DNA of 16,022 nucleotides from an uncultured Eubacteriales bacterium (GTDB taxonomy: Bacteria; Bacillota; Clostridia; Oscillospirales; Oscillospiraceae): assembly GCA_900546295.1 (NCBI GenBank), contig URCK01000035.1, positions 1-16,022 of the forward strand. Reading direction: 5' to 3'. The notes under the pieces are model-generated. The model did no database searches. It worked only from the letters and a program-made list of their open reading frames with translations, and was not told the DNA's origin. Positions 1 through 7,058 of this stretch are shown here, piece after piece (position 1 is the stretch's first letter; each line of letters opens with the position of its first letter). The position numbers and the translations under genes were made by a program.

Positions 1-2
1 CC

Positions 3-554
3 CAGTCCCCGCGCCGTCAGGAGCTGCTCGCCCGCATCGGCGTGGAGGACTTCAAGACCCTCTCGCTCGACATTGACGAGAGCTACCCCGCAAATCTTTC
101 TCCCGAGGACACCGTGCGTTTCATCGCCGGGAAGAAATCCGAGGCCGCGGCCGCGCTCTGCGCGCCCGATGACCTCATCATCACGGCGGACACGATGGTC
201 TTCCTCGGCAATGACCGCCTTGGAAAGCCGCAGGACGAGGAGGACGCCTTCCGGATGCTGCGCGCGCTTTCCGGCGAGCGCCACACGGTCTGCACCGGCG
301 TGAGCCTGCGCCAGGGCGCGCGCTACGAGTCCTTCGCCGTCTCCACCGCCGTCTATTTCCGTCCCATGACGGACGAGGAGATCCGTTCCTACATCAAGAC
401 CGGCGAGCCGATGGACAAGGCGGGTGCTTACGGCGTGCAGAGCCGGGGCGCGCTCTTTGTCGAGCGCATCGACGGCGACTTTTTCAACGTCATGGGCCTG
501 CCCGTTGAGCAGCTCGGCCTTGCGCTCGCGCGCTTCGGCGTGAAGCTGCTCTGA
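3..554 (+). CDS. maf: Maf family nucleotide pyrophosphatase (5' partial)
   Basis: This is a Maf-family nucleoside triphosphate pyrophosphatase. The family hydrolyses dTTP/UTP or modified nucleotides to monophosphates in the cytosol, as house-cleaning and possibly linked to division arrest. The reading frame is already open at base 3 and begins with QSPRRQELLARIG, the conserved N-terminal Maf signature, so only a few codons including the start lie outside the window. Further family motifs are ADTMVFLG, the KAGAYGVQSRGALF block and the C-terminal GDFFNVMGLPV. The KAGAYG form resembles the dTTP/UTP (YhdE-like) subgroup, which is an inference. An internal GTG at 42 would delete the essential N-terminal motif and is not the start. 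The gene lies 37 bp upstream of mreC, the usual maf-mre neighbourhood, although mreB is absent here. Confidence 0.93.
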   Translation, partial: QSPRRQELLARIGVEDFKTLSLDIDESYPANLSPEDTVRFIAGKKSEAAAALCAPDDLIITADTMVFLGNDRLGKPQDEEDAFRMLRALSGERHTVCTGVSLRQGARYESFAVSTAVYFRPMTDEEIRSYIKTGEPMDKAGAYGVQSRGALFVERIDGDFFNVMGLPVEQLGLALARFGVKLL

Positions 555-576
555 GCCTCTCCCCTGCCCCACTGCG

Positions 577-584
577 AAAGGAGG
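577..584 (+). promoter_or_regulatory. Ribosome binding site of mreC (supports TTG start)
   Basis: AAAGGAGG lies 7 bases before the TTG at 592. No ATG or GTG in the same frame lies nearby, so this strong Shine-Dalgarno sequence decides the unusual start codon. Confidence 0.8.
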
Positions 585-591
585 CTACGCC

Positions 592-1431
592 TTGAAAGAA
601 TTTTTCCGTCAGCATGGGCTGCGCATTCTGGCTGCCGCGGCGGCCGTTGCCGTGCTTTTGAGTGTGCTGACCTATTTTTCCTCCACCTCGTCGGTGCTTG
701 AAAACATCGCGGGCGTGCTGACCTCGCCGTTCCGCGCCGCCGCCACCGCCGTGAGCGACTGGGTGGACGACAAGCAGCAGTATTACGAGGACGTGACCGC
801 GCTCAAGGAGGAGAACGCCGCGCTCAAAAAGGAGATCGCCGAGCTGCGCGCCCAGCAGCGCCAGGCACAGGCGGACAGCGAGGAGAATCAGCTCTTCCGC
901 AAGCTCCTGAAATTGCAGGAGCAGCGGCGCGACTTCACCTTTGTCTCCGCCGCGGTCCTTGCCCACAGTGAGGACAACTGGACCTCATCGCTCACGCTCA
1001 GCCACGGCACCGATCAGGACATCGCCGTGGGCGACTGCGTGGTGAGCGCGGAGGGCTACCTTGTCGGCGTCGTGTCGAAAGTCGGCCTCAACTGGTCGAC
1101 GGTGCTGACCGTCGTGGATACGGACACCGAGCTTGGCGCGCGCATTTTCCGCACCGGCGAGATCGCCGTGGCGGAGGGCGACTTTTCCCTCATGGGCAAG
1201 GGAAAGCTCAAGCTCTCCTACCTCAAAGCGAACGAGGAGGTGCTCATCGGCGACCAGATCGTCACCTCGGGCCTCGGCGGGTATTACCCCAGCGGCCTTG
1301 TCATCGGCTCGGTCGAGTCGGTGCAGACGGATGACGACGGTCTTGCCCGCTACGCCGTCCTCGCGCCCATGGTCGATTTTGACGCGCTGACGGAGCTGTT
1401 CGTCATCGTCGACCACGACATTGTCGAATAA
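592..1431 (+). CDS. mreC: Rod shape-determining protein MreC
   Basis: MreC is a bitopic membrane protein of the elongasome. It links cytoplasmic MreB and the membrane proteins MreD/RodA to the extracytoplasmic part of PBP2, guiding lateral wall synthesis. The 279-residue protein has the expected plan. It has a short basic cytoplasmic N-terminus and one membrane helix at about residues 9-28. A coiled coil rich in Lys, Glu and Leu follows at about 64-108, including LKEENAALKKEIAELRAQ. The periplasmic-type beta-barrel domain then runs to the end, with typical segments such as NWSTVLTVVDTDTELGARI and IVTSGLGGYYPSGLVIG. Length is normal for the family. Translation starts at TTG behind a strong Shine-Dalgarno sequence. 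mreD follows after 14 bases and PBP2 after that, so the three are probably co-transcribed. No promoter was recognised in the 37-bp gap after maf. Confidence 0.95.
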   Translation: MKEFFRQHGLRILAAAAAVAVLLSVLTYFSSTSSVLENIAGVLTSPFRAAATAVSDWVDDKQQYYEDVTALKEENAALKKEIAELRAQQRQAQADSEENQLFRKLLKLQEQRRDFTFVSAAVLAHSEDNWTSSLTLSHGTDQDIAVGDCVVSAEGYLVGVVSKVGLNWSTVLTVVDTDTELGARIFRTGEIAVAEGDFSLMGKGKLKLSYLKANEEVLIGDQIVTSGLGGYYPSGLVIGSVESVQTDDDGLARYAVLAPMVDFDALTELFVIVDHDIVE

Positions 1432-1445
1432 GGGGGCGCTTGCAG

Positions 1446-1949
1446 ATGAACGTAAGGCAGACTGCCGCCCTCAAGTGGACATTCTACGCGCTCGCGGCGC
1501 TGCTTCTGTGCTTTTTGCGCCGCCTGCTGCTCGGCTCCGCGCTCTTCTGGGGGGTGCTTCCCTTCCTGCCGCCGGTCCTGCTGGCGACGGAAGCTTCGCT
1601 CGAGCAACCAAAGCCCGCCGTGCTCTCGGGCATCGTCTTCGGCGCGCTGTGCGACCTGGTGCTCCCCACCTCCTTCCCCTGCCTTTATACGCTCGCCTTT
1701 ACGTGTTCCTCGCTGCTCACCGCCACGGTGATGAGCAGCCTTTTGCAAAAGGGTCTTGCCCGCGCGTTTTTTTCGAGCGTACTGACCTTTGCGATCGTGG
1801 ATCTTTTCAAGATCCTCTTTCTGCTGCCGCGCGGCGCGGCCGTGCCCGCGATGCTCTTCCTCTTCCTGCGCGAGACGATCATCTCCTGCGTGCTGCTCCT
1901 GCCGAGCTATCCTCTGCTGCGCGCGGTGCACCGTTTCTTCGCCGCCTGA
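1446..1949 (+). CDS. mreD: Rod shape-determining protein MreD
   Basis: MreD is a small polytopic membrane protein that works with MreC, RodA and PBP2 in lateral peptidoglycan synthesis. The 167-residue product is almost entirely hydrophobic. It has about five to six probable membrane segments, including LLLCFLRRLLLGSALFWGVL and, near the C-terminus, AMLFLFLRETIISCVLLLPS. Size, hydropathy and position directly after mreC support the call, because primary sequence in this family is weakly conserved. The AGGGGG at 1431-1436 lies 9 bases from the ATG at 1446 but only 3 from the in-frame TTG at 1440, so ATG is the better start. The Shine-Dalgarno sequence overlaps the last base of the mreC stop, suggesting coupled translation. 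Confidence 0.88.
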   Translation: MNVRQTAALKWTFYALAALLLCFLRRLLLGSALFWGVLPFLPPVLLATEASLEQPKPAVLSGIVFGALCDLVLPTSFPCLYTLAFTCSSLLTATVMSSLLQKGLARAFFSSVLTFAIVDLFKILFLLPRGAAVPAMLFLFLRETIISCVLLLPSYPLLRAVHRFFAA

Positions 1950-1990
1950 ATTTTCCCGTTTTCCCCTGTTTTTCCCCCACTCCGCTCGGA

Positions 1991-1996
1991 AAGGAG
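1991..1996 (+). promoter_or_regulatory. Ribosome binding site of the PBP2 gene
   Basis: AAGGAG lies 8 bases before the ATG at 2005 and fixes that start. The same frame stays open upstream to 1789, but that part overlaps mreD. Part of the site pairs in a small hairpin: CGCTC at 1983-1987 with GAGCG at 1994-1998. Confidence 0.75.
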
Positions 1997-2004
1997 CGAT
2001 CCAA

Positions 2005-4032
2005 ATGGACCCCAAACGCTTTACCCGCCGCCTCGTCGCGCTCGGCGCGGCGATGTTCCTTGTCGCGCTCGTCTTCGTCGTTACGATGTTTGACGCGCAG
2101 ATCGTCCACGGCGATGATTACCTCGCCCAGTCCGTGCGCGCAAATGCCAAGGTCGAAACGGTCAAGGGCACGCGCGGCATCATCACCGACCGCAACGGCA
2201 AGGTGCTCGTATCGAACCGCGCGGTCTATACGCTGAACTTTGACTCCTCGCTCGTCGCCCACGACGAACTCAACGGCGCGCTGCTGCGCCTCATCGACCT
2301 CATGAACGCGCAGGGCGTTGAGATTCAGGATACGATCCCCCTCTCGCAGAACGTGCCCTTTGCCTACGATACCACGGACGGCGGGGCGAAGGCGCTCGTC
2401 AAATACCTCGTCTCCCTCAAGTGGATGGACGAGGACGACGTGGACGAAAGCGGCCTGCCCGCAGGCATCACCGGCCCCTCGCTCTACCTGCGCCTGCGCA
2501 GCGAATACGGCGTGGATGCATCGCTCCCCGCCGCCACGGCGCGCACGCTCGTGGGGCTGCGCTACTCCCTCGCCGTCGCCAAGCTCAACGGCTCATCGGT
2601 CTTTGAATTTGCAAGCGACGTGGACGTTGCGCTCATCTCCATCATCAAGGATGGCAATTATCAGGGCGTGCAGGTGGACACCTCGTCCGTGCGCGTCTAT
2701 GAGACCGACTATGCCGCCCACGTTCTCGGCTACACCGGCAGCATTCAGGACTGGGACGATTATAAGGATAAGCCCGGCTACACGCTCGCGAGCATCGTTG
2801 GCATCTCGGGCGCGGAGAGCGCCTTTGAAGAATATCTCCACGGCGACGCGGGCAAGCGCCTTGTGACCTACGACAACGACTCCGGCAAGATCACCGGCGA
2901 GCTCTACTCCGTGGAGCCCAAGCCCGGCTCCACCGTGGCGCTGACCATCGACATCGACTTTCAGGAGGACGTGGAGCAATCGCTCGAACGCACCGTCGGC
3001 GCGATGACCAAGGCAGACGGCATCGAGCGCGGCGCGGCGGTCGCCGTCGTGCAGGTCGGCACGGGCGATGTGCTGGCGCTCGCTTCGTATCCGACCTATT
3101 CCCTCTCGACCTTCCGTCAGGACATTGCCGCTCTCTCGAGCGATTCGGTCCGCCGCCCGCTGTGGAACCGCGCCACGCAGGCCTCCTACGCCCCCGGCTC
3201 CACCCTGAAGCCCCTCACGGCCATCGCCGCGCTGGAATCGGGCGCGACCACCGTGCGCGAAAAGCTCTACGACTCGGGCAAGTGGGTCTATCCCGGCTAC
3301 TCGGCGAGCTACACCTACTGCTGGAAGCGCAGCGGACACGGGTCTCTCAACGTGCGCGGCGCGATCTCGAACTCCTGCAACTACTACTTCGCCGAAATGG
3401 GCTACCGCATGGGCATGGACACGCTGCGCGAGTACTACGCGGACTTTGGCCTCGGCTCGCCGACGGGCATTGAGATCGGCGACGCCGCGGGCCGCCTCCC
3501 CTCGCAGAAAGAGGGCGAGAACCTCGCCCCGTGGGCGGCCTTCGGTCAGGCGAACCAGGAATATACCCCCCTCCAGCTCGCCAACTACATCGCAACGCTC
3601 TGCGGCGGGGGCGATCGCTACGCGACGCACCTTTTGAAGAACGTGCGCGAGAGCGGCTCGGGCATGCTCGAATACGTTTACGATGCCTCCCCCGTGCAGA
3701 CGATCGAGATGCAGAGCGAAAATCTCGCCGCCGTGCTCGCCGGTATGCACGACCTTGCGGCAGAGGGTGCGGTGTCGTCCTACTTCAAGGAGTGTATCGT
3801 TGACGCCGCGGCCAAGACCGGCACGATCCAGACGGGCGATACGAAGAACAACAACGGCGCGTTCGTCTGCTTTGCCCCCTATGACGACCCCCAGATCGCG
3901 GTGGCCATCGTCATCGAAAAGGGCGGCACGGGCGCGGCGCTCGCCTCCACGGCGGTCGAAATTCTGAACGCCTACTTCTCCAACGCCGCCGCCAGCACGG
4001 CGGTGACGGGCGAAAATACGCTTTTGGGCTGA
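2005..4032 (+). CDS. mrdA: Penicillin-binding protein 2 (class B transpeptidase)
   Basis: This is a class B penicillin-binding protein, a D,D-transpeptidase that crosslinks peptidoglycan outside the membrane. Next to mreCD it is most likely the elongation-specific PBP2. The 675-residue protein has a cytoplasmic basic start and a single membrane helix (about residues 10-30). A dimerisation or pedestal domain follows, with the conserved ITDRNGKVL motif. The catalytic domain carries all three penicilloyl-serine transferase motifs: S399-T-L-K402, S457-C-N459 and K604-T-G606. No PASTA domain is seen, which argues against a SpoVD/PBP2x type. The stop is followed at once by a terminator hairpin, so the gene ends the maf/mre unit. 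No rodA or ftsW partner is in the window. The division transpeptidase FtsI is the main alternative, but context favours PBP2. Confidence 0.93.
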   Translation: MDPKRFTRRLVALGAAMFLVALVFVVTMFDAQIVHGDDYLAQSVRANAKVETVKGTRGIITDRNGKVLVSNRAVYTLNFDSSLVAHDELNGALLRLIDLMNAQGVEIQDTIPLSQNVPFAYDTTDGGAKALVKYLVSLKWMDEDDVDESGLPAGITGPSLYLRLRSEYGVDASLPAATARTLVGLRYSLAVAKLNGSSVFEFASDVDVALISIIKDGNYQGVQVDTSSVRVYETDYAAHVLGYTGSIQDWDDYKDKPGYTLASIVGISGAESAFEEYLHGDAGKRLVTYDNDSGKITGELYSVEPKPGSTVALTIDIDFQEDVEQSLERTVGAMTKADGIERGAAVAVVQVGTGDVLALASYPTYSLSTFRQDIAALSSDSVRRPLWNRATQASYAPGSTLKPLTAIAALESGATTVREKLYDSGKWVYPGYSASYTYCWKRSGHGSLNVRGAISNSCNYYFAEMGYRMGMDTLREYYADFGLGSPTGIEIGDAAGRLPSQKEGENLAPWAAFGQANQEYTPLQLANYIATLCGGGDRYATHLLKNVRESGSGMLEYVYDASPVQTIEMQSENLAAVLAGMHDLAAEGAVSSYFKECIVDAAAKTGTIQTGDTKNNNGAFVCFAPYDDPQIAVAIVIEKGGTGAALASTAVEILNAYFSNAAASTAVTGENTLLG

Positions 4033-4063
4033 GCGCGCCACATCGGCGCGCTCTCCTTTTTCT
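4031..4063 (+). terminator. Rho-independent terminator after PBP2
   Basis: GAGCGCGCC at 4031-4039 and GGCGCGCTC at 4045-4053 form a perfect 9-bp stem with loop ACATC, followed by TCCTTTTTCTT. The stem begins inside the PBP2 stop codon. It ends the mre/PBP2 transcript before the GH13 gene. Confidence 0.85.
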
Positions 4064-4085
4064 TGCAGCCGCTCCATGGCGGCGG

Positions 4086-4092
4086 AAAGGAA
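4086..4092 (+). promoter_or_regulatory. Ribosome binding site of the GH13 gene
   Basis: AAAGGAA lies 4-5 bases before the ATG at 4097. It favours that codon over the upstream in-frame ATG at 4076, which has no Shine-Dalgarno sequence and would sit directly behind the terminator. Confidence 0.6.
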
Positions 4093-4096
4093 TGTT

Positions 4097-5977
4097 ATGT
4101 CAACTTCTTGGTTCGACTCCCGCGATCTTCACAACAAATCTCCCTTCGGCGCGGTGCCCTGCGGCACGGGCGTGCAGTTCTGCCTGCGGCCCGAGGCGGG
4201 CGCGGCCATCACGCGCTGCGAGCTGCTCGCCCACGCGGAATTTGCCGATCATTGGGAGACCGTACCGCTGGAAGCAGCGCGGGAGGACGGCGCGACCGTC
4301 TTTCGCGGCACATACGTCGCGCCGCGACAAGCAGACCTCGTGTGGTATCACTTTCGGCTCTTCTGGGCGGACGGCGGCACGAGCTGCTACGGGAAGGCAG
4401 GGCTTTGCGCGTGGGACGCGGTCGAGCCGTGGCAGCTCACGGTCTACGACGACACGCACAAAACGCCCGAATGGTTCGGCCGCGGCCTCACCTATCAGAT
4501 CTTCCCTGACCGCTTCTACCGCGCGAAAAAGCGAGAGATCACAGGACTTGTCGGGCCACGCACGCTGCACGAGCAGTGGGACGAGCTGCCGGAATACCGC
4601 CCGAACGAACAGGGTGAGATCACTTGCAGCGACTTTTTCGGCGGCGACCTTGCTGGCATCACGGAAAAGCTCGACTATCTCGCCTCCCTCGGCGTGACGA
4701 CGCTCTACCTCTGTCCGATCTTCGAAGCCTCCACCAACCACCGCTACGACACGGCCTGCTACGAGCGCGTCGACCCCCTGCTCGGCACGGAGGAGGACTT
4801 CCGCACGCTCTGCGAAAGAGCGCGCGAGCGCGGCATCCGCGTGCTGCTCGACGGCGTTTTCAACCACACGGGGCGAAAGAGCGTCTATTTCAACGCCGAC
4901 GGCTTCTATCCCACGCTCGGCGCGGCGCAGGGGCCCGCCTCCCCCTACTACCGCTGGTACAACTTCCACCCCTTCCCCGACGATTACGACGCATGGTGGG
5001 GCATCAAGAACCTGCCCGCCGTCAACGAGACGGAGCAGAGTTATGTTGACTACATCATCGAGGGCGAGCATTCCGTCATCCGCCGCTGGCTGCGCGCTGG
5101 CGCGTCCGGCTGGCGGCTGGACGTTGCCGACGAGCTGCCCGACGAATTCATCGCGCGCATCCGCCGCGCCATGGAAGAGGAACGCCCCGACGGTTACCTC
5201 CTCGGTGAGGTCTGGGAGGACGGCACGACAAAGATCGCCTACTCCAGGCGCCGCAAGTACCTGCTGGGGCGCGAAACGCACGGTCTCATGAACTATCCCT
5301 TCCGCACAGCCCTGCTCGATTTTCTGCGCGGCGGCGACGCCGCGGTCTTCCGCGAGCGTATGGAAGAATTGCGCGAGCACTATCCTGCGCCCGCCTACTA
5401 CGGCGCGATGAACTTCCTCTCCACGCACGATACGCCGCGTCTTCTGACGCTTCTCGGCCACGAGGGCGACGCGCCCGCGACGCGCGACGAGCGCGCGGCC
5501 TACCGCCTGAGCGGTGAGGAACGCGCGCGCGGCACGGCGCTTTTGAAGCTCGCGGCGCTCATCCTCTACTCCTTCCCCGGCTCGCCGATGCTCTACTACG
5601 GCGACGAGGCCGGGATGCAGGGCTTTGAAGACCCCTTCAACCGCGGCCCCTACCCTTGGGGGCACGAGGACGCGGCGCTCCTGCGCTATTTCCGTCAGCT
5701 CGGCGCGCTGCGAAAGGCGCACAAGGCCTTGCAGCGCGGCACGATCGACTACTGCGCGGCGCAGGAGCGCGTGCTGGCCTTCCGCCGCGCATCGAACGGT
5801 GAAAAATGCATCACGGCGGTCAACGCGGGCGAGCAGTCCGCCGCCCTCACTCTCCCGTGGAACGCTCCCCTTGCGCAGGACGCGCTCACGCGCCAGTCCT
5901 TCTTCTGCTGCGACGGCGCGCTCCGCCTGACACTCGAGCCTTACGACGCGGTGCTGCTCGTCGAGCCGGAAAACTGA
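4097..5977 (+). CDS. GH13 alpha-glucan hydrolase (neopullulanase/maltogenic amylase-like)
   Basis: This is a glycoside hydrolase family 13 enzyme that probably cleaves alpha-1,4 (and perhaps alpha-1,6) bonds in maltodextrins, glycogen fragments or pullulan by a retaining mechanism. The 626-residue protein lacks a signal peptide, so it should be cytosolic. Residues 1-130 look like an N-terminal beta-sandwich of the CBM34 type. The TIM barrel begins near LTYQIFPDRFYR. The four conserved GH13 regions are present: D252-GVFNH, GWRLD with R340 and nucleophile D342, LLGEVW with acid/base E371, and STH444-D445 with the transition-state stabiliser. In place of the family-20 MPKLN motif it has NLPAVN. 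The C-terminus is a short beta domain. It stands alone between two terminators with no transporter or regulator beside it, so substrate specificity remains open (cyclomaltodextrinase, neopullulanase or alpha-glucosidase). Confidence 0.92.
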   Translation: MSTSWFDSRDLHNKSPFGAVPCGTGVQFCLRPEAGAAITRCELLAHAEFADHWETVPLEAAREDGATVFRGTYVAPRQADLVWYHFRLFWADGGTSCYGKAGLCAWDAVEPWQLTVYDDTHKTPEWFGRGLTYQIFPDRFYRAKKREITGLVGPRTLHEQWDELPEYRPNEQGEITCSDFFGGDLAGITEKLDYLASLGVTTLYLCPIFEASTNHRYDTACYERVDPLLGTEEDFRTLCERARERGIRVLLDGVFNHTGRKSVYFNADGFYPTLGAAQGPASPYYRWYNFHPFPDDYDAWWGIKNLPAVNETEQSYVDYIIEGEHSVIRRWLRAGASGWRLDVADELPDEFIARIRRAMEEERPDGYLLGEVWEDGTTKIAYSRRRKYLLGRETHGLMNYPFRTALLDFLRGGDAAVFRERMEELREHYPAPAYYGAMNFLSTHDTPRLLTLLGHEGDAPATRDERAAYRLSGEERARGTALLKLAALILYSFPGSPMLYYGDEAGMQGFEDPFNRGPYPWGHEDAALLRYFRQLGALRKAHKALQRGTIDYCAAQERVLAFRRASNGEKCITAVNAGEQSAALTLPWNAPLAQDALTRQSFFCCDGALRLTLEPYDAVLLVEPEN

Positions 5978-5982
5978 CCCTC

Positions 5983-5998
5983 TGTTTCACGTGAAACA
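5983..5998. promoter_or_regulatory. parS: parS centromere site 1
   Basis: TGTTTCACGTGAAACA is a perfect 16-bp palindrome and matches the consensus parS bound by chromosomal ParB/Spo0J in most bacteria. It sits 5 bases after the GH13 stop and 245 bp before parA. ParB would load here, spread as a CTP-dependent clamp, and recruit ParA and SMC. Confidence 0.95.
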
Positions 5999-6006
5999 CT
6001 GTTTTG

Positions 6007-6047
6007 AACGCCATGGTAAAGGTCATTGCCTTTACCATGGCGTTTTC
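6007..6047 (+). terminator. Hairpin terminator after GH13, between two parS sites
   Basis: AACGCCATGGTAAAGG (6007-6022) and its exact reverse complement (6029-6044) form a 16-bp stem with loop TCATTG. A short TTTT follows the stem. It probably ends the GH13 transcript. The T-tract is short, so a structural role in the parS region is an alternative. Confidence 0.7.
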
Positions 6048-6121
6048 GCGTCCCGTTCCCCATTCCCCCGCGAGCAGGCATATCCGCGCCCAAAGCAGAC
6101 GTAAAGGTTTGCGCCTTGTCA

Positions 6122-6137
6122 TGTTTCACGTGAAACA
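6122..6137. promoter_or_regulatory. parS: parS centromere site 2
   Basis: This is a second perfect copy of TGTTTCACGTGAAACA, 139 bp downstream of the first and 27 bp before the -35 element of the parA promoter. ParB binding or spreading here could repress or modulate parAB transcription, which is an inference from position. Confidence 0.95.
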
Positions 6138-6163
6138 ATTTTCGTAAAAATGCTCGTTTTCTG

Positions 6164-6191
6164 TTGAAATCGAACGGGTTTGTGTTATACT
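6164..6191 (+). promoter_or_regulatory. Sigma-A-type promoter of parAB
   Basis: TTGAAA (6164-6169) and TATACT (6186-6191) are separated by 16 bp in a locally AT-rich stretch. Transcription would start near 6198 and leave a leader of about 45 bases before the parA TTG start. The promoter lies just downstream of parS site 2. Confidence 0.65.
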
Positions 6192-6242
6192 AAGCAAGAA
6201 TGAAAATGGTTCTTTGTATCCGAAACTAAGGTAGGTGTTCTT

Positions 6243-6998
6243 TTGGCTAAGATCGTTGCGATCGTCAATCAGAAGGGCGGCGTCGGCAAGACGACCACCT
6301 GCGTGAATCTGACGTCATCATTGAAAGAAAAGGGAAAGCGCGTCCTGCTGTGCGATTTTGACCCGCAGGCCAACTCCACCTCCGGCATGGGCGTGGATAA
6401 GACCAGCGCGCGCAGCGTGTACGACGTGCTCATCAACGGCGCGGACGTGACCGCCAGCGTCTCGCACACGCGCTACGGCGATGTGCTGCCGTCTTCGAAG
6501 GCGCTCGCCGGCGCGGGCATCGAGATGATCGACCGCGAAAACCGCGAATTCCTGCTCAAGCAGGCGCTTGACATCCTCTCCCCCAACTACGACTTCATCC
6601 TCATCGACTGCCCGCCCTCGCTCGAGCTGCTGACGGTCAACGCCCTCTGCGCGGCAAACTCGCTCATCGTGCCCGTGCAGGGCGAATACTTCGCCCTCGA
6701 GGGCCTTTCCGACCTGATGCACACCGTTCGTATGGTGCGCCGCAACCTCAACCCCGGTCTTGAGCTGGAGGGCGTGCTGCTGACGATGTTCGACGGGCGC
6801 ACGAATCTTGCCCTGCAAGTGGCCGAAGAGGTCAAGCGCTACTTCCCCGGCAAGGTGTACGCCACCGTCATCCCGCGCAATGTGCGCCTTTCCGAGGCGC
6901 CGAGCCACGGCAAGCCCATCAACTACTACGACCGTGTCTCGCGCGGCGCAGAGGCCTACAGCAACCTCGCCAACGAGTTTTTGAAGCAGAACAAGTGA
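6243..6998 (+). CDS. parA: Chromosome partitioning ATPase ParA/Soj
   Basis: ParA (Soj) is a deviant Walker ATPase. It forms ATP-bound dimers on the nucleoid and moves or releases ParB-parS complexes; in Firmicutes it also influences DnaA. The 251-residue protein has the signature KGGVGKTT (residues 11-18, with the extra signature lysine K11), switch I DFDPQANST near 38-46, and the Walker B-like segment FILIDCPPS. It is small and lacks the N-terminal helix-turn-helix of plasmid ParA, as expected for a chromosomal type Ia Soj. The start is TTG, with AGGTAGGTG ending 5 bases before it. parB follows 60 bp downstream, and the shared promoter and parS sites lie upstream. Confidence 0.96.
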   Translation: MAKIVAIVNQKGGVGKTTTCVNLTSSLKEKGKRVLLCDFDPQANSTSGMGVDKTSARSVYDVLINGADVTASVSHTRYGDVLPSSKALAGAGIEMIDRENREFLLKQALDILSPNYDFILIDCPPSLELLTVNALCAANSLIVPVQGEYFALEGLSDLMHTVRMVRRNLNPGLELEGVLLTMFDGRTNLALQVAEEVKRYFPGKVYATVIPRNVRLSEAPSHGKPINYYDRVSRGAEAYSNLANEFLKQNK

Positions 6999-7043
6999 TA
7001 CATTAAATAACAAAGGGTGTTTTCCGCCCTTTCACCCCCGCAG

Positions 7044-7050
7044 AAAGGAG
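7044..7050 (+). promoter_or_regulatory. Ribosome binding site of parB
   Basis: AAAGGAG lies 8 bases before the ATG at 7059. It selects this codon over the frame's upstream extension, which begins at 7017 without a ribosome binding site. Confidence 0.8.
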
Positions 7051-7058
7051 ATGTTCCC

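Noticed and set aside
1421..2236. Long open frames overlapping mreD and the start of PBP2, and similar long minus-strand frames (for example 2593-4077, 4100-5722, 12646-14421)
   Set aside because: They are mirror or shifted frames of well-supported genes in GC-rich DNA. Their translations are Arg/Ala- or Gly/Val/His-rich and carry no family motif.
5886..6138. Small minus-strand genes in the parS region
   Set aside because: The open frames start at or inside the parS sites, lack credible ribosome binding sites, and cover the hairpin and the GH13 end.
7012..7032. Terminator or attenuator between parA and parB
   Set aside because: AAAGGG/CCCTTT gives only a 6-bp stem and is followed by C-rich sequence without a T-tract. 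parA and parB are expected to be co-transcribed.
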